From positions 1-11,766 of the forward strand of contig NZ_CAJJIC010000068.1 of NCBI RefSeq assembly GCF_905187505.1: DNA of 11,766 nt, in the 5' to 3' direction. Positions 9,179-11,766 of the stretch are shown here, in pieces (positions within the stretch are counted from its first letter, which is position 1; each line of letters opens with the position of its first letter). Under the pieces are notes generated by a model. That model saw nothing but the letters and a program-made list of their open reading frames with translations, did not search any database and was not told the DNA's origin. Source of the DNA: an uncultured Mailhella sp. (GTDB lineage Bacteria > Desulfobacterota > Desulfovibrionia > Desulfovibrionales > Desulfovibrionaceae). Both the position numbers and the translations under genes were made by a program.

Positions 9179-9606
9179 TACACCCTCTGTCCGATGTTCA
9201 AAGCCGAAACATTGGTGAAAACACCAGCATCTGGCAGTTCTGCGTAGTGCTGCCCGGTGCACACATAGGCAGTGGATGCAATATCTGTTCTCACTGCTTC
9301 ATCGAAAACGACGTGATCATAGGCAACGACGTCACCGTCAAATGCGGCGTTCAGTTATGGGACGGCATCACCGTGGAAGACAATGTCTTCATCGGCCCCA
9401 ACGTCACGTTCTGCAACGACAGACATCCCAAATCAAAAAACAGAGATTTCAAACTTGAAGGGATCATCATCCGTTGCGGCGCTTCCATAGGTGCCAATGC
9501 AACCATTCTTCCCGGAATTGAGATCGGAGAAAATGCCATGGTCGGCGCCGGCTCCGTCGTGACGAAAAACGTACCGGCAGGAATAACTGTAAAAGGGAAA
9601 TACTAA
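9175..9606 (+). CDS. sugar N-acetyltransferase, left-handed beta-helix (FdtC/QdtC/WbpD-like), C-terminus short
   Basis: The 143-residue product is built from hexapeptide repeats (for example IGENTSIW, IGSGCNI, IGNDVTV, IGPNVTF, IGANATI, IGENAMV), which form a left-handed beta-helix that trimerises. The blocks NIGENTSIWQF (12-22), FIENDVIIGNDVTVKCGVQLWDGI (42-65) and VFIGPNVTFCNDRHPKSK (71-88) are typical of enzymes that acetylate the amino group of nucleotide-linked aminosugars with acetyl-CoA. Beside the ketoisomerase it most likely acetylates the 3-amino group of dTDP-Fuc3N or dTDP-Qui3N. It starts inside the fdtA stop codon. The product ends ITVKGKY just where relatives read G-N-P-A-K. Skipping one A at 9598-9600 would give GNTKAL and continue to a stop at 9668-9670. 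Truncation by a one-base insertion or a sequencing error is possible; the helix itself is essentially complete. Confidence 0.85.
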   Translation: MIHPLSDVQSRNIGENTSIWQFCVVLPGAHIGSGCNICSHCFIENDVIIGNDVTVKCGVQLWDGITVEDNVFIGPNVTFCNDRHPKSKNRDFKLEGIIIRCGASIGANATILPGIEIGENAMVGAGSVVTKNVPAGITVKGKY

Positions 9607-9686
9607 AGCCTTACCTGGCACAAGAAGGGCTTGGTACTTTCACATTGCACTGAAATACTTCATGTATTAACGGTCTGGAGACCATT

Positions 9687-11766
9687 ATGGCAAAAATATT
9701 AATAAGCTACTACAAGTTACAGGAAAACGATATAAAACGCCCTGTCAGTATCATGGAAGGGCTTGCAAAAAGTTTTTCTGAATGTGGAAATGATGTATTA
9801 TATATAAATACATCTATTTTTAACAGCTATACATCAAATACAGTTAAAGATATACATATTAATAATTATATAAGCTCTACTGTAAGCGACTTTTCTCCTG
9901 ATCTTATAATCACATTTAATCATAGAATACCTCAATGTATTCTTGATGAGTGCAATGCACCTGTTGTCATTTATGATGGCGATAATCCTCATTACTTCTG
10001 CGATCAAGACTATATACTTTCTCATTTATCAAGATATAAAATATTTTCAATTGTTGATAAATGGATAGATGATTATATAAAACTTGGATACAATGAAAAA
10101 TTAATACATTACATGCCAATGGCAACATCAATAAAAAGCAGTATAAAAGATCAGTGTAATATTTCTTTTCTTGGTATGCGTTTTTTCTATAGTTCAAAAT
10201 ATATAAATATTATTAAAAAACATAACTTTTATAATAATTTTTCATCCATGATGGATGAATTCTACACAACAAAAACATATGATTATGCAAAACTCTTTAA
10301 AAAGTATTTTCCTGAAATATACTATAAAGAAGGTCTGGAAGAAGCCGACCTTTATCCTTTCTTTGATATCCGGGCAGCCGTACTTTCCTCTCTCACAGAA
10401 TTTGGTTTAAAACTCTGTGCCCATAACGGACGCTGGGAATTTCTGGATACCACATTTCCCCAGCTTGCTGCCAGCTTTGATCCGCAGATCGTCTGGTCTC
10501 TGCAGGAAGTCAGCGACTTTTACAACAGCTCCCGTATCTCCTTGAGCCCCATGCATCCCCAGGCTAAAGGCGCAGGTTTTTCATGGCGGGTATTTGACGT
10601 GCTTGCCAGCAACTCCTGCCTCCTTTCCTCCGAGAGTTCGGAACTCACGGAAATGATCCATGACTATGTCGACCTGCCGGTCTTTAAAAGTCCTTCGCAG
10701 GCGAACAGCATTGCGCGAAAACTTCTTGACAATGAAGATTACCGTAAAAAAATTGTAGAAGGATGTCAGCAATTTGTAGAAGATCATGCACGTTGGGTAC
10801 ACCGATTCCGTGAAATGGAAAAAATACTTGACATGCCTCTGGTGAGCGAGCCCGGCTGCAAACCTGGCACAGTATGTCACTTCTATGACGATTCTGTATT
10901 TATGGATCTTGTAGCGAATCAAAAAGACACAGAAGAAAAATCCGACCATAACGGAGTTGTATTTTATTTAAAAAAAGCTGCCATTTACGCCGAAGCCCTT
11001 ACCGTTCTTCCCAAAAAAGAAAGAGATTCCTTTCGCAAAAGAAAGTTATCGACACTTTATCAGCATCCAGACTGTTTCTTCACTGAAGAACAGAAAATAC
11101 GACTGCGCTCTTTTCTTATTATCTCTCATAAGAAGCGAAAGGCCTGGCGGCAGAAGCAATATGAAAAATTAAAGAACAGCAAATTTTTCAACATTCAGGC
11201 AGCCTATCCTGAACGTGTCAATGAGCTGGCATCCCGCCATACTCCCATACGTATTGGATTTTTTGTCATATTCAGCAGCGTTTTTCCAGCTGCACCACTA
11301 TATCATAAAATGGAAAATGATCCTCATTTTGAACCATTCATTGTCGTCATTCCAGATATAAGTCGTGGATTTGATAATATGATGGAAATGATGAACAAAA
11401 CTTATAATGATTTATCAAAATCATTCAGTAATGTATTTCTATCATATAATTTTGATACTTTAGAGTTTGAAGACTTTAAAGATAAGATAGATATATTCTG
11501 TACTGCATCTCCATACGATTACATGACATACAAATATTATCGGATTGACTATCTTCACAAATACTGCCTTAGTATATTCTTCAACTATGCCTTTTCTGCT
11601 CTCAGTTTTGTCCATAATGTTATAAGAACTCCATTTATGAATATTGTATGGAAAGTATTTTTGGACACAAAAGAAAGCATGAAAGATGTTGAATCAATAC
11701 AACAAATTTCAGGAATAAATGCCGTTGTTTCTGGATATATAAAAATGGACGAAATGAAAAATGTAA
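9687..11766 (+). CDS. large two-part glycosyltransferase (CgeB-like plus CDP-glycerol glycerophosphotransferase-like), truncated by window end
   Basis: A single frame of 693 codons runs from an ATG with GGAG 6 nt upstream to the right edge without a stop. Residues about 1-380 look like a CgeB/DUF3880-type GT-B glycosyltransferase: a Rossmann-like start (MAKILISYYK), a middle part with APVVIYDGDNPHYF (91-104) and YMPMATS (142-148), and the C-terminal nucleotide-sugar half with SSRISLSPMHPQAKGAGFSWR (281-301), FDVLASNSCLLSSESSELTEM (303-323) and FVEDHARW (363-370). Residues about 390-500 are charged and helical, without a recognised family. From about 518 (TPIRIGFFVIFSSVFPAAPLYHKM) a second unit begins. 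FIVVIPDISRG (551-561), IDIFCTASPYDYMTYKYYRIDYL (601-623) and NAVVSGYIKMD (678-688) recall CDP-glycerol glycerophosphotransferase family proteins, a call I hold with moderate confidence. It probably assembles a surface polysaccharide or glycosylates a surface structure. GC content varies sharply along the gene. It follows the acetyltransferase by 80 nt. Confidence 0.8.
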   Translation, partial: MAKILISYYKLQENDIKRPVSIMEGLAKSFSECGNDVLYINTSIFNSYTSNTVKDIHINNYISSTVSDFSPDLIITFNHRIPQCILDECNAPVVIYDGDNPHYFCDQDYILSHLSRYKIFSIVDKWIDDYIKLGYNEKLIHYMPMATSIKSSIKDQCNISFLGMRFFYSSKYINIIKKHNFYNNFSSMMDEFYTTKTYDYAKLFKKYFPEIYYKEGLEEADLYPFFDIRAAVLSSLTEFGLKLCAHNGRWEFLDTTFPQLAASFDPQIVWSLQEVSDFYNSSRISLSPMHPQAKGAGFSWRVFDVLASNSCLLSSESSELTEMIHDYVDLPVFKSPSQANSIARKLLDNEDYRKKIVEGCQQFVEDHARWVHRFREMEKILDMPLVSEPGCKPGTVCHFYDDSVFMDLVANQKDTEEKSDHNGVVFYLKKAAIYAEALTVLPKKERDSFRKRKLSTLYQHPDCFFTEEQKIRLRSFLIISHKKRKAWRQKQYEKLKNSKFFNIQAAYPERVNELASRHTPIRIGFFVIFSSVFPAAPLYHKMENDPHFEPFIVVIPDISRGFDNMMEMMNKTYNDLSKSFSNVFLSYNFDTLEFEDFKDKIDIFCTASPYDYMTYKYYRIDYLHKYCLSIFFNYAFSALSFVHNVIRTPFMNIVWKVFLDTKESMKDVESIQQISGINAVVSGYIKMDEMKNV

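Noticed and set aside
9611..9640. TGGCAC followed by TTGG, resembling a sigma-54 -24/-12 promoter
   Set aside because: The spacing between the two elements is 9 nt instead of 5, and the second lacks the invariant GC.

Overview
The window looks like a chromosomal segment from a GC-rich (mostly 53-57% in blocks counted by hand) Gram-negative bacterium. A Desulfovibrio-like member of the Desulfobacterota is my best guess, from the style of the SecA, RlpA and sigma-54 activator proteins. That placement is an inference; no rRNA or other taxonomic marker is present.

Left part (1-3880): a GNAT-family N-acetyltransferase and secA, both on the minus strand. A hairpin terminator lies between them, 11 nt after the secA stop. 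The secA start is set by a good Shine-Dalgarno at position 3880, and the protein (900 aa) carries an unusually long acidic, proline/alanine-rich linker before its zinc-binding tail.

Middle part (3881-6614): a divergent promoter region, then rlpA (septal lytic transglycosylase lipoprotein) and a sigma-54-dependent AAA+ activator. They are separated by only 33 nt and are probably co-transcribed. The activator ends in an A8G run that forms an A_AAA_AAG slippery heptamer ten bases before its stop.

Gap (6615-7874): about 1.26 kb with no convincing gene. It holds several perfect palindromes, a weak pair of overlapping small minus-strand ORFs, and an AT-rich island (about 25% GC at 7261-7380) with a 23-bp dyad overlapping a promoter-like sequence.

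Right part (7875-11766): a surface-glycan operon on the plus strand: rfbA (dTDP-glucose synthesis), an FdtA/QdtA-type 3,4-ketoisomerase, a left-handed beta-helix N-acetyltransferase that ends abruptly, and a very large glycosyltransferase that runs off the right edge. The first three genes fit synthesis of a dTDP-3-acetamido-3,6-dideoxyhexose (Fuc3NAc or Qui3NAc). The 4,6-dehydratase and the aminotransferase of that pathway are not in the window. The glycosyltransferase appears to be a fusion of a CgeB-like GT-B unit with a CDP-glycerol-glycerophosphotransferase-like unit. Its base composition swings from about 18% to 53% and back to 18% GC within one reading frame, which suggests a mosaic, horizontally shuffled gene. 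I regard this right-hand part as the most interesting region.
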